Assembly (NCBI GenBank): GCA_963995505.1
Contig: OZ023187.1
Coordinates: forward strand, 10,937,176 to 11,001,175
Reading direction: 5' to 3'
Length of the DNA stretch: 64,000 nt
Origin: Hypericum androsaemum
Lineage: Eukaryota > Streptophyta > Magnoliopsida > Malpighiales > Hypericaceae
A model generated the notes under the pieces. The model was not told the origin of the DNA and made no database searches. It was given only the letters and a program-made list of their open reading frames with translations. The translations under genes were made by a program, and so were the position numbers. Shown in pieces: positions 25,201 through 36,375 of the stretch (within the stretch, counting starts at the first letter, position 1; every line of letters starts with the position of its first letter).

Positions 25201-27586
25201 GGTAAGATAAGGAAAAGGAAACTAAAGGAAAGATAAGGAAAGAAAAGGCAAGATAAAGCAAGATAAGGAAAGAAAATGGAAGAAAAGGCAAGAAGAGGCA
25301 AGCAAAGGAAAGATAAGGCATGAAAAGGCAAGGAAAAGGCAAGAAAAGGCTATAAAGGGCAAGGCAAAAAAGCAAGAAACGGAAAGAAAATGGAAGAAAA
25401 GGCAAGAAAAGCCATGAAAAGGAAAGATAAGGCTAGAAAAGGCAAGAAAATGGAAGAAAAGGCAAGAAAAGGCAAGAAAAGGAAATATAAGGCAAGGTAA
25501 GGCAAGAAAAGAAAAGTAAGGCAAAAAAAGGCAAGATAAGGAAAGATACGGCAAGAGAAGGAATGAATAGAAAAAATGCAAGAAAAGGCAAGGAAAATGC
25601 AAGAAATTGTAAGATAACACAAGAAAAGGCAAGAAAAGGCTTGAAAGGGCCTTGAAAAAGCAAGAAAAGGAAAAATAAGGCAAGAATCAGCAAGATAAGG
25701 CCAGAAAAGGAAAGACAAGGGAAGAAAAGATAAGGCTATAAAAGGAAAGGCCATGCAAGAAAGGCAAGAAAAGCAAAGAAAAGGTATGAAAAGGAAAGCA
25801 AAGACAAGATAAAGCAAGATAAGGTAAGATAAGGCAAGAAAAGGAAAGATGCCACAAAAGAAGGAAAGGAAAAAAATGAAAGAAAAGGAAAGATAAGTCA
25901 AGAAAAGCGATTGAAAAGGCAAGAAAAGGCATGAAAAGGCCTGAAAAGGCAAGAAAAGGAAAGATAAGGCAAGAAAGGCAAGAAAATGTAAGATATGGCA
26001 AGAAAACAAAAGAAAATGAAGGATAAGGCCAGAAAAGAAAAGAAAAGGCAAGCAAAAGCAAGAAAAAGCAAGAAAGGAGAAGAAAAGGCAAGGAAAAGGC
26101 AAGAAAAGGCAGGTAAGGCAAGAAAAAGCAAGGAAAAGGCAAGGAAATGAAAAGATAAGGCAAGAAATGGAAAGATAAGGCAAGAACTGGACAAAAAAGT
26201 AAAGAAAATGTGAGAAAAGGCAAGGAAAGGGCAAGAAAAGAAAAGAATATGAAAGTGAGGCAAGAAAAGGGAAGAAAAGGCATGAAAGGAAAGAAAATGC
26301 AAGAAAAGAATAGATAATGTAAGAAAAGTCAAGAACTTGGAAGAAAAGGCAAAGAAAAGATAAGAAAAGGAAAGAAAAGGCAAGAAAAGGAAAGAAAATG
26401 CCATAAAAGGCTAGAAAAGGCAAAAAAAAGAAAGGAAAAGGAAGGAAAGAGCAAGAAAAAGGAAAGAAAAGGGTAGAAAAGATATGAAAAGGCAAGAAAA
26501 TGAAAGAATAGGCAAGAAAAGATAGGAAAAGATAAGATAAGGCAAGAAAAGGTAAGAACTGGCAAGAAAAGGCAAGAAAGGGAAAGAATAGGCGAGAATA
26601 GGCCAGAAAAGGTATGATTAGGCAAGAAAAGGCAAAATAAGGCAAGAATTGGCAAGAAAAGGAAAGAAAAGGCAACAAAGTGCAACAAAAGGGAAGAAAA
26701 GGCAAGAAAAAGGCAAGAAAAGGCAAGGAAAGGGAAAAAAGGATAAGAAAAGGCAAGAAATGGCAAGAAAAGGAAAGAAAGGGCAAGAAAAGGAAAGAAA
26801 AGATAAGAATAGGCAAGAAAAGGAAAGAAAAGGAAGGATAATGCAAGAAAATGCAAGATATGAAAAGCACTGGCAAGAAAAGTAAAGAAAATGCAAGAAA
26901 AGGCATGAAAAAGACAAGAAAAGGAAAAAAAGGCAAGCAGAGGAAAAAAAAGGCAAGAAGAGGAAAGAAAAGGCAAGAAGAGGAAAAAAGGCAAGAAGAG
27001 GAAAAAAAGGCAAGAAGAGGAAAGAAAAGGCAAGAAGAGGAAAAAAAGGCAAGAAGTGGAAAAAAAGGCAAGAAGTGGAAAGAAAGGCAAGAAGAGGAAA
27101 AAAAGGCAAGAAGAGGAAAGAAAAGGCAAGAAAAGGAAAGAAAAGGCAAGAAAGGAAAGAAAAGGCAAGAAAAGGAAAGAAAAGGCAAGAAAAGGAAAGA
27201 AAAAGTAAGAAATAGAAATAAATGTCAAGAAAAGGAAAGAAAAGTAAGAAATGGCAAGAAAAGGAAAGAAAAGATAAGATAAGGCCAGAAAAGGCAAGAT
27301 AAGGCAATAAAAGAAAAGAAAATGTAGGATAAGGCCAAAAAAGGCAAGAAAAGGCAAGAAAATACTCGAAAAGCCAAGGAAAGGCGAGAAAATGGAAGAA
27401 AGGGCAAGGAAAAGGCAAGAAAAGACAAGATAAGGCAAGAAAAGGAAAGATAAGGCAAGGAAAGACAAGGAAAAAGCAATAAAAGGAAAGATAAGGCAAG
27501 AAAAGGGAGGAAAATGCAAGAAAAGGAAAGAAAAGGTAACATAAGGCAAGATAAGGCAAGAAAAGTAAAGAAAAGGCAAGGAAAAA
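22267..27586. repeat. Purine-rich decamer satellite, segment 3, type B (first copy)
   Basis: The array continues but its texture changes at about 22.27 kb. GGAAAG units alternate more regularly with GGCAAG, G-rich AAAGGGCAAGG phrases become rare, and new phrases appear: GAAGGATAAGGCCAGAAAAG, GATGTGGGAAGAAAAGG and GATGCGACAAGAGAAGG. The block is collinear with 28064-33114, with matching landmarks at 22808/28571, 23541/29221, 25732/31053 and 27501/33010. It ends at the LTR junction near 27586. Confidence 0.9.
26932..27123. repeat. Homogenised patch of GGCAAGAAGAGGAAAAAAA units
   Basis: About ten consecutive units of 17-20 bp with core GGCAAGAAGAGGAAA replace the usual decamers. Variation is mainly in the length of the A run. 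This is local amplification of one array variant. Confidence 0.8.
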
Positions 27587-28063
27587 TTTCATGTCCCGAA
27601 CTGGAGACTTTGATGCAACTACAGAAATTCTTAATCAAAGAGTAAACTACAAACTGGAGACTGCGATGCAACTACTTGAGAACATAGTGGACTTGGTACA
27701 ATCAGAGTAGATCTCCGAACCAATACGACTCGTGTACGAGTTACTATAAAACTGGTGAGAGGGGGCACATATTTTTGGCATTGGGATACCCATTCCACGC
27801 ATTTCCTCAAGATAAAGAAGCTGTGTTCTATCATAATTTGTTCCTGCCAAGAAAAAATGTCTAGCGCCAATAAATCCATGTGATATTATTTGTAAAATAG
27901 CTCCGTTGAGTCCCAGATCGGTTATAGAGAAAATTCCTAGAAGTCTGAACTCCATATGAGATATAAAAGAATGGGCTATTCTTTTTTAAAAATTTCTCTG
28001 ACCAAAAGATGTTGGAGCGGCATAGATGATTTGTATGGCACTGACTACTACGAACCAAGGAAA
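27587..28063 (-). mobile_element. LTR fragment with internal deletion, carrying a truncated plastid insert
   Basis: After the array, TGTCCCGAAC near 27591 corresponds to the LTR terminus TGTCACGACCCGAAC at 33115. Several hundred bases are missing, then 27640-27768 match the LTR around 33400-33527 (from AGAGTAAACTACAAACTGG to AAAACTGGTGAGAG). A short phrase (CTGGAGACT.TGATGCAACTAC) occurs twice in the piece. From about 27769 the sequence is ndhD-derived until the array resumes near 28063. The left junction with the array is shared with the copy at 33115, so the array, LTR and ndhD were duplicated together. Confidence 0.8.
27769..28063 (-). pseudogene. ndhD: Nuclear plastid-DNA fragment of ndhD (copy A, truncated)
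   Basis: The minus strand encodes a middle part of plastid NAD(P)H-quinone oxidoreductase chain 4, a membrane subunit of the chloroplast NDH complex. Recognisable stretches on the minus strand are [17 protein letters not shown], then [10 protein letters not shown] and IPMPKI. The fragment covers about 295 bp of a gene of roughly 1.5 kb. It has no start and breaks off into the satellite near 28063. The segment upstream of GLNGAILQ is out of frame with the neighbouring reading. It keeps 13 bases near 27955-27972 that copy B has lost. Copies A and B share differences from the plastid form that I remember, such as the run TTTTTTAAAAATTTCTC, so both descend from one transfer. It cannot encode a working subunit. 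Mitochondrial nad4 was considered and does not fit. Confidence 0.9.
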
Positions 28064-31000
28064 TATGTAGCAACAGAAGGAAAGAATAGGAAAAAATGTA
28101 AAGAAAAGGTTAGGTAAAGGCAGGAAAAGGCAAAAAAAGGCATGAAAAGGCCTAAAAAGGCCAGATAAGGTAAGAAACGGCAAGAAAAGGTATGAAAAGG
28201 AAAGATAAGGCAAGAAAAGTAAAGATAAGGCAAGAAAGGCAAGAAAAGGCTAGATAAGGTAAGAAAATAAAAGAAAAGGAAGGATAAGGCCTGAAAAGGT
28301 AAGAAAAGGCAAGAAAATGCAAGAAAAGGTAAGAAAAGGGAAGAAAATGCAAAGAAAATGCAAGAAAAGGCAAGAAAAGAAAGATAAGGAAAGAAAAGGT
28401 AAGATAAGGCAAGAAAAGGAAAAAAGGCAAGGAAAAGGCAAGAAAAGGTAAGATAACTCAAGAAAAGGAAAAAAAGGGCAAGAAAAGGGAAGAAAAGGCA
28501 AGATAAGGCAAGAAAAGGCTAGATAAGGCAAAAAAGGCAAGACAAGGAAAGAACAGGAAAAAAAAGGCAAGATGTGGGAAGAAAAGGAAAGAAAAGATAA
28601 GATAAGACGATAAAAGGAAAAAAAAGGCACAAAGGCAAGAAAAGTAAAGAAAAGGCAAGAAAAGGAAAGAAAAAGCAAGAAAAGGCAGGAAAAGGCAGGA
28701 AAAGGAAAGATAAGGAAAGAAATGGAAAGAAAAGGCAAGATAGGGTAAGAAAAGGAAAGAAAAGCAAGGATAAGGCTAGAAAAGGAAAGAAAAGGCAAGA
28801 AAAGGCTAGAAAAGGCAAGAAAAGGAAAGAAAAGGGAAGAAAGGGTAAGAAAAAGGTATAAAAAGGCAAGGAAAGGAAAGATAAAGCAAGAAAAGGGAGT
28901 AAAATGCAAAAAAAGGAAAGAAAAGGAAAAAAAAGATAAGGAAAGGAAAGGAAAGAAAAGGCCAGAAAAGAAAAGGCAAAAAAAGGAAAGAAAAGGCAAG
29001 AAAAGGAAATAAAATGCTAGAAAAGGGAGGAAAGGGTAAGAAAAAGGCAAAAAAAAAACCAGAAAAGGCAAGATAAGGAAAAAAATGCAAGATAAGGCAA
29101 GAAAAGGCAAGGAAAAAGCAAGAAATGGGAAGAAAAGGCAAGGAAAAGGCAAGGAAAAGTTTAGGAAAAGCAAGAAAAGGAAAGATAAGGCAAGGAAAAG
29201 GCTAGGAAAAGGAAGAAAAGGAAACATAAGGCAAGAAAAAGGAGGAAAATGCAAGAGAAGGCAAGATAAGGCAAGAAAAGGAAAGGAAAAGGCAAGGAAA
29301 TGCAAGAAAAAGGTAGGGTATGGCAAGATAAGGCAAGGAAAAGGCAAATAAGGCAAGATAACGTAAGAATAGGTAAAAAGGGAAGAAAAGGAAAGAAAAG
29401 ACAAGATGAGGCATGAAAAGGCAAGATAAGTAAGATAGGGCAAGAAAAGGAAAGATAAGGTAAAAAAAGGCAAGATAAGGAATGCAAAAGAAAGATGTGG
29501 TAAGAGAAGGAAAAAAAAGGAAAGATGCGGCAAGAGAAGGAAAGAAAAGGCAAGCAAATGCAAGAAAAGGCAAGCAAATGCAAGAAAAGGCAAGAAAAGG
29601 TAAGAAAAGTAAAAAAAAAAAGCAAGGAAATGGCAAGAAAAGCTAAGATAACGCAAGAAAAAGCAAGATAAGGCATGAAAATGAAAGATAAGCAAAAAAA
29701 AGGTAAGATAAGGAAAGATACGGCATGAGAAAGAAAGAACAAAAAAAAGGAAAGAAAGGAAAGGTAAGAAAAGGCAGGAAAAGGCAAGAAAAAGAAAGAA
29801 AAGGGAAGAAAAGGTAAGGAAAAGGCTAGGAAAAGCAAGATAAGGAAAGATAAGGCAAGAAAAGGGAGAAAAATGCATGAAAAGGCAAGATAAGGCAAGG
29901 AAAGGCAAGGAAAAGCCAAGAAAAAGGGAAGGAAATGCAAGGAAAAGACATGATAAGGCAAGATTAGGCAAGGAAAAGGCAAGAAAAGGCAAGATAACAC
30001 AAGAAAAGGTAAGAAAAGGCAAAAAAAGGAAAGAAAATACAAGATAAGGTAAGAAAAGGTAAGATAACTTAAGATAAGGCAAGAAAAGGAAAGATAGTGA
30101 AAAAAGGCAAGATAAGGAAAGATGCGGTAAGAGAAGGAAAAAAAGGAAAGAAAAAGCAAGAAAAGGTAAGGAAAAGGCAAGATAAGGAAAGAAAAGGCAA
30201 AAAAGGCATGAAAATGCCAGAAAATTCAAGAAAAGGCAAGATAAGGCAAGAAACGATAAGATAAGGCAAAAAAGGAAAGATAATACAAGAAAAGGCAAGA
30301 AAGGCAAGATAAGTCAAGAAAAAAAAAAGAAAATGAAGGATAAGGCCAAAGGAAAGAAAAGGAAAGATAAGGCAAGAAAATAAAAGAAAAGGGAAGAAAA
30401 TGGAAGAAAAGGCAAGGAAAAGGCAAGAAAAGGCAAGATAAAGCAAGAAAGGTAAGAAAAGGCAAGAAAAGGAAAGAAAAGGCAAGATAAGGTAAGAAAA
30501 GGCAAGATAAGGAATACTAAAGAAAAGGAAAGATAAGGCAAGAGGAAAGAAAAGGCAAGATAAAGCAAGATAAGGAAAGAAAATGGAAGAAAAGGCAAGA
30601 AGAGGCAAGCAAAGGAAATATAAGGCAAGAAAAGGCAAGGAAAAGGTAAGAAAACATAATAAAGGGCAAGGAATATGTAAGAAATGTCAAGAAAATGGAA
30701 GAAAAGCCAAGAAAAGGAAAGATAAGGCTAGAAAAGGCAAGAAAAGGAAAGAAAAAGCAAGATTAGGCAAGAAAAGGCAAGGTAAGGCAAGAAAAGGAAA
30801 GCAAGGAAAAAAAGGCGAGATAAGGAAAGATACGGAAAGAGAAGGAATGAATAGAAAAAAAAGGAAAGAAAAGAAAAGAAAAGGCAAGAAAAATGCAAGA
30901 AATTGTATGAAAATGCAAGAAAACGCATGAAAAGGTAAGAAAAAGGCTTGAAAAGGCCAGAAAAGGCAAGAAAAGGAAAAATAAGGCAAGAAACTGCAAG

Positions 31001-33114
31001 ATAAGGCCAGAAAAGGAAATATAAGGGAAGAAAAGGGAAGAAAAGAAAAGACAAGGCTATAAAAGGAAAGGCCATGCAAGAATGGCAAGAAAAGTAAAGA
31101 AAATGCAAGAAAAGGCAAGAAAAGAAAAGAAAAAAGGGAAAGAAAAGGAAAGATAAGGCTAAAAAAAGAAAGAAAAGGAAAGAAAAGGAGGGATAAGGCC
31201 AGAAATGGAAAGAAAATGCAAGAAATGGAAAGAAAAGGGATGAAAGGGCAAGAAAAATGCAAAAAAAAGGAAAGAAAAGGCAAGATAAGGAAAGAAATGG
31301 TAAGATAAGGGTAGAAAAGAGAAGAAAAAGGCAAGAAAAGGCAAGAAAAGGCAAGAAAAAAACAAGAAAAAGGCAAGAAAAGGCAAGGAAAGGCAAGGAA
31401 AAGGCCAGAAAAGGCAAGATAACCCAAGAAAAGGAAAGAAAAGGCATGAAAAGGAAAGAAAAGACAAGATAAAGCAAGAAAAGACAAGAGAAGGTAAGAT
31501 AAGGCAAGAAAAGGAAAGATAGGGAAAGAAACGAAATGATGCAACAAAAGAAGTAAAGAAAAGGACAAAATCAATGAAAATGAAAGAAAAGGCAAGATAA
31601 GTCAAGAAAAGGCAAGGAAAAGACAAGAAAAGGCATGATAAGGCAAGAAAAGGCATGAAAAAACTAGAAAAGGCAAGAAATGGTAAAATAAGGCAAATAA
31701 GGCAAGAAAAGGAAAGAAAAGGAAAGATAAGGCAAGAAAGGCAAGAAATTGCAAGATAAGGCAAGAAAACAAAAGAAAAGGAAGGATAAGGCTAGAAAAG
31801 AAAAGAAAAGGCAAGAAAAGTCAAGAAAAGAAAAGAAAAGGAAAGCAAATGCAAGAAAAAGCAAGAACGAAGAAGAAAAAGCAAGGAAAAGGCAAGAAAA
31901 TGCTTGATAAGGCAAGAAAAGCAAGAAAAGGCAAGGTATGGCAAGAAAAAGCAAGGAAAAGGCAAGATAAGGCAAGAAATGGCAAGATAAGGCAAGAACT
32001 TGATAGAAAAGGAAATGAAAGATGAGAAAAGGCAAGGAAAACGCAAGAAAAGAAAAGAAAAGAAAATAAATGTTAAGGCAAGAAAAGGCATGAAAAGGCA
32101 AGAAAAGGAAAGAAAATGCAAGAAAAGACTAGATAAGGTAAGAAAAGGCAAGAAATGGGAAGAAAAGGCAAGGAAAAGATAAGAAAAGGAAATAAAAGGC
32201 AAGAAAAGGAAATAAAATGCCATAAAAGGCTAGAAAAGGAAGGAAAAAGCAAGAAAAAGGTAAGAAAAGGGAAGAAAAGATAAAAAAAGGAAAGTATAGG
32301 CAAGAAAAGACAGGAAAAGGTAAGATTAGGCAAGAAAAGGAAAAATAAGGCAAGAAAAGGCAAGAAAAGGAAAGAAAAGGCAAGAAAATGCAAGAAAAGG
32401 GAAGAAAAGGTAAGGAAAAGGAAAAAAAAGATAAGAAAAGGCAAAAATGGATAGAAAAGGAAAGAAAAGGCAAGATAAGAAAATAAAAGACAAGAAAAGG
32501 AAAGAAAAGACAAGAAAAGGCAAGAAAAGGAATGAAAAGGAAGGATAAGGCAAGAAAATGAAAGAAAAGGTAAGAAAAGGCAAGATATGGGAAGAACTGG
32601 CAAGAAATGTAAAGAAAAGGCATGAAAAAGGCAAGAAAAGGTAAGAAAAGACAAGAAAAGGAAAAAAAAGGCACGAACAGAAAGAAAAGCCACGAAGAAG
32701 ACAAGAAGAGGAAAGAAAATGCAAGAAAGGCAAGAAAAAGAAAGATAAGGCAAGAAAAGGAAAGAAAAAGTAAGAAATAGAAAGAAATGGCAAGAAAATG
32801 AAAGAAAAGGAAAGATAAGGCTAGAAAAGGAAAGAAAATGAAGGATAAGGCCAAAAAAGGCAAGAAAAGGACTAGAAAAGGCAAGGAAAAGTAAGAAAAG
32901 GGCAAGGAAAAGGCAAGAAAAGATAAGATAAGGCAAGAACAGGAAATAAAAGGTAAGATAAGGCAAGAAAAGATAAGGAAAAAGTAATAAAAGGAAAGAT
33001 AAGGCAAGAAAAGGGAGGAAAATGCAAGAAAAGGAAAGAAAAGGTAACATAAGGCAAGATAATGCAAGAAAAGTGAAGAAAAGGTAGGAAAAGGCAATGA
33101 AAGACATGGAAAAA
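28064..33114. repeat. Purine-rich decamer satellite, segment 4, type B (second copy)
   Basis: This repeats the type-B texture of 22267-27586 in the same order, at offsets of 5.76, 5.68, 5.32 and 5.51 kb from left to right. The changing offset shows small gains and losses since duplication. Shared phrases include AAGGCTATAAAAGGAAAGGC at 31053 and a GGTAACATAAGGCAAGATAA phrase near the right end. It begins directly at the truncated ndhD piece and ends at an LTR terminus. No gene is supported. Confidence 0.93.
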
Positions 33115-34473
33115 TGTCACGACCCGAACTCAAGTCGGTAACCGGTGCTAGACTTTGACTACTTTAATCATAAAAGAAATCTAGTCAGCCTCAAATGTAT
33201 TCAAATTCTTTCAAAACATAAACAATTAGACTTAAAATTCTTATATTAAATATCGCTCTCCATCTTTAGTTTTAAATACTGAATTTACAAAAAAAATTAG
33301 AATTCAAGCTTTGCCATATTAATACATATCCATATGTTCTTATCAATTATATATTCCCCAGATCTAATTAATCTGTGTAACTACAGAGCTTCTAGATCAA
33401 AGAGCAAACTACAAACTAGAGACCTCGATGCAAGTACTTGAGAACAAAGTGGACTTGGTACAATCAGAGTAGATGTCCAAACCAATACGACTCATGTACG
33501 AGTTCCTATAAAACTGATGAGAATGGGTAAATATTTTTTGCATTGGGATACCCATTCCACCCATTTCCTCAAGATAAAGAAGCCGTATTCTATCATAATT
33601 TGTTCCTGCCAAGAAAAAAAAGTCTAGCACAAATAATTCCTTGTGATATTATTTGTAAAATAGCTCCGTTGAGTCCCAGATCAGTTATAGAGAAAATTCC
33701 TAGAAGTATGAACCCCATATGATGGGCTATTCTTTTTTAAAAATTTCTCTGACCAAAAGATGTTGCAGCGGCATAGATGATTTGCATTGCACCGACTAGT
33801 ATGAACCAAGGAGAAAATAGAGAATGTGCATTGGGCAATAATTCCATATTGATTCGAACTAATCCATATGCTCCCATTTTTAATAAGTTTTCGGCCAGAA
33901 GCGTACAAGTACTATAATGTGCTTCTCCATGGGTGTCTGATAACCATGTATGTAAGGGGATGAGTGTTTTGGAACACTCAGATAACAAATAAGATATGCA
34001 TCGCAATTTTTTTAGCTACTCGATGCACAAACATACCTAACATATCTATATGACTAACATGGCAATTAAATCATGCGGACATTTACATTATCATAAAGTC
34101 ATACTTACCAGATGACCAAATATTAACATATAATCACAAAGGCACATAAACATGAACAAACTACGCAATGTCTTATTCTATTACGCAATTTGACACATGA
34201 ACACAATTCCAAAATCAAATCATAGAACTGACAAACATTCGGCGGATCTAAAAAGTGTCACTCCCACACCGACACGAGGATACCATATCTGAAAGGCGCC
34301 ATCATATATCAACCCCAATGGCCAAACATATCATATCAAAATCCATTATATCCTTAGTATATATGCACATATGCCAACATCCCCGGTTGGTCATGGGTAG
34401 ATCTGCCTACCTACTAGTCATCCATATCACATAATGGAGTCATCCATATCATATAGTTCTTCATATCACACAA
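33115..34473 (-). mobile_element. LTR fragment, minus strand, with an ndhD insertion
   Basis: It begins with the terminus TGTCACGACCCGAAC (LTR 3' end on the minus strand) directly beside the array, with no primer-binding site between. This differs from the copy at 1406. Apart from 33528-33964 it follows 1406-2311 closely, including AGCAAACTACAAACTAGAGAC, GGAACACTCAG, the long A/T-rich stretch after it, and GGTTGGTCATGGGTAGATC. Similarity stops at about 34473 after CATATCACACAAAT, where an unrelated block begins. The bases left of 33115 are AAAAA, and no matching target duplication can be assigned because the other end is missing. Confidence 0.78.
33528..33964 (-). pseudogene. ndhD: Nuclear plastid-DNA fragment of ndhD (copy B)
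   Basis: About 437 bp of the plastid NDH chain 4 gene lie inside the LTR. The minus strand reads, without a break, roughly seventy codons of its core: PLHTW, then [28 protein letters not shown] and [14 protein letters not shown] 13 base deletion near 33720 then shifts the frame, after which [10 protein letters not shown] and [16 protein letters not shown] follow. Comparison with 1805-1825 shows the LTR is interrupted between AAAACTGRTG and TTTTGGAACACTC, so the plastid piece went into an existing LTR. The missing ends, the frameshift and substitutions such as Ser for Pro after HTWL make it non-functional. It is the more complete of two copies from one transfer. Confidence 0.93.
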
Positions 34474-35737
34474 ATATGCCACTCCCCCTCATTTGCATCT
34501 CACCCCATAACTCATTGCATAATATTTCTTTAGCAGTAGTTGTTCTTCTCTCCCTCTCTCTCAAGAAAATTTGAGTATCCAAGGTTTTCCCTAAACTTAG
34601 AGAATCGTTGTGCTACGATCTTGGAAGAAATAAAGTTGTTATATCTTGGGGATGATTGCCGTAGCCTGTAAGCACTAAATACTGGGCAATCTTGTCTTAC
34701 AAAAAAGAGTGAAACTCTTACCTCGACTTTAGATCATAATCAAGTACACCACCTCCGACAAACAACAAGTTATGATTTTTAATCATTGAGACTACATAAG
34801 CGTTGACCCAATGGACTTGCATTATAATGCAAGTTCATGATGAAGTATATGTGCACTCCAATCAAGTTTAAAAGTCCAGGGCGTATGGAAAAAATGCATG
34901 ACATGTGCCGAAAGATATTGATGCATCGTATCTCTCAGAAGGAGCATAAAGATAATGAAAAAGTGCTTACAGAGCATATAATTTATGTTCACAATGGAAT
35001 GCAAGAATGTATCTTGACTGGCATTTATAGCAAAAAAAAAAACTGGCTCTTGATGTTCACTGATCTTCTAGCGACAATGAAGATAGCAGAAAATATTGAA
35101 TTTTTCCTATCTCCTGAAGGTGGCACTACTCATAGGGGAACTTTAAAGCATCTTATTTTATATATGGGTTGAAGGGGAATTTTGAGAGAAATTTCTCATA
35201 ACACTCCATTAAATTACGAAGTGGACATAAAGTACGTCGCTTCTTCACTTGGGGATATGTTTATGATTTCTCTTTTTCTAGTGCAAGGAAGATCTTTGAT
35301 TTAGTGCTAGCCCATGTTGTGTGGATATAGATTCTCCTTAACTATGCGTCGATATTTTATGTATCATACTAGGTCTTGTTGGAAGTTTCCTATACATATA
35401 TGTTTTGGAACTTCATGTATTTCCATGGTTATTTTCTTATAATAAAGACGCATGTGTATTTTTGTAATTAAATAGTTTGTTTATTTAATTGTTAATTATT
35501 ACCATGTGAAATATCCACTTGAATTTACTAGCAAATAATTTTAAATGTTTAAAGTTTGAAATTAATTCTCAGTGGGTGAGGGGAAACATACCCGTGACCT
35601 ACTTCAAATTCGAGGTTAATTAAAAACTTTATATCGTTTAAAGTTATGAACGTATAGTAAATTAAAATGTATTGTTGAAACAAACTCCTAACGCACATTA
35701 TATATATATATATATATATATATAATTCCCAATAGTT
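34474..35737. mobile_element. Upstream part of a foreign block leading into a copia remnant; no gene seen
   Basis: Similarity to the first LTR copy ends at 34473 and this unrelated sequence begins. It is A/T-rich, with a CT-rich stretch (CTTCTCTCCCTCTCTCTC at about 34544), an AATAAA at 35441-35446, and a (TA) run before the gag-like frame. It probably contains the 5' LTR and leader of the copia element, but I find no clear TG...CA pair and no tRNA-Met primer site. The 111-codon plus frame at 34837-35172 has no domain I recognise and no supporting context. Confidence 0.5.
35699..35724. repeat. (TA)13 microsatellite
   Basis: An uninterrupted run of 13 TA dinucleotides, 14 bases upstream of the gag-like start at 35738. 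Confidence 0.97.
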
Positions 35738-36375
35738 ATGTCGATTGCTTCCAAATCGATTGTCGCCAAGCTCAACAAGAACTTGAAGCTCAACGATGAC
35801 AACTATGATAACTGGAGTATGAAAATTCAGTTTGTGCTGGAAGAACAAGATGTTCTTCAGATCATAAATACAATTATGGTCAAACCAGAAGTAGGCAGCA
35901 CCCCCCCCTGTATAGGCGTGATAAAGACGCCTACTTGGCTTGGAAGAAGAAAAATTCTGCTGCTCGACTCATCCTATTGTGTGCTATGATGGATGATGTT
36001 ACTAGGCAATTTTGTGCATCTGATAATGCCAAGGACCTATGGGATGCTCTTAAGGAAAGATTTAGGAAGCTTTCCATCTCAAAACTGCGAGCTTTGACTA
36101 TAAGGTTCGACACATACAAGAAGCATCCTAATCATTCAATGAAGAAGCATCTCAGGGAGATGTCCAACATGATCAGTGAGCTAGTTGAGGCTGGCCATGA
36201 GCTTAGTAATGAGCAGCAGATCCAAGCAGTCATTTGTTTCCTGCCTATAAATTGAGAACATATGAAGATGACCCTTACCCATGATGATAATGTCATGACA
36301 TTTGATGACGTGACCCGTCACCTCGAACTAGAAGAGGATCTCCTCCTGGCAATTGAAGTCCTGAAGCACACATGA
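35738..36375 (+). pseudogene. Decayed Ty1/copia gag (UBN2-like domain)
   Basis: The frame opens at 35738 with LNDDNYDNWSMKIQFVLEEQ, the N-terminal pattern of plant copia Gag proteins that form the virus-like particle. Frame is lost at a run of eight C at 35901-35908. It resumes at about 35935, where DVTRQFCASDNAKDLWDALK and later LREMSNMISELVEAGHELS continue the domain. In-frame stops follow at 36253-36255 and 36373-36375. There is one frameshift and at least two stops, so no full Gag can be made. The nucleocapsid knuckle lies further on in another frame. Confidence 0.85.

Noticed and set aside
33528..33964. Mitochondrial nad4 rather than plastid ndhD
   Set aside because: The [11 protein letters not shown] and INMELL stretches fit the plastid NDH subunit; the mitochondrial homologue differs strongly there.
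34837..35172. A 111-codon plus-strand frame as a possible host gene
   Set aside because: No recognisable domain, no duplicated copy to test, and it lies in the leader region of a dead copia element.
35699..35724. The (TA)13 run as a promoter TATA element
   Set aside because: It is a simple microsatellite beside a dead gag; nothing marks it as a promoter.
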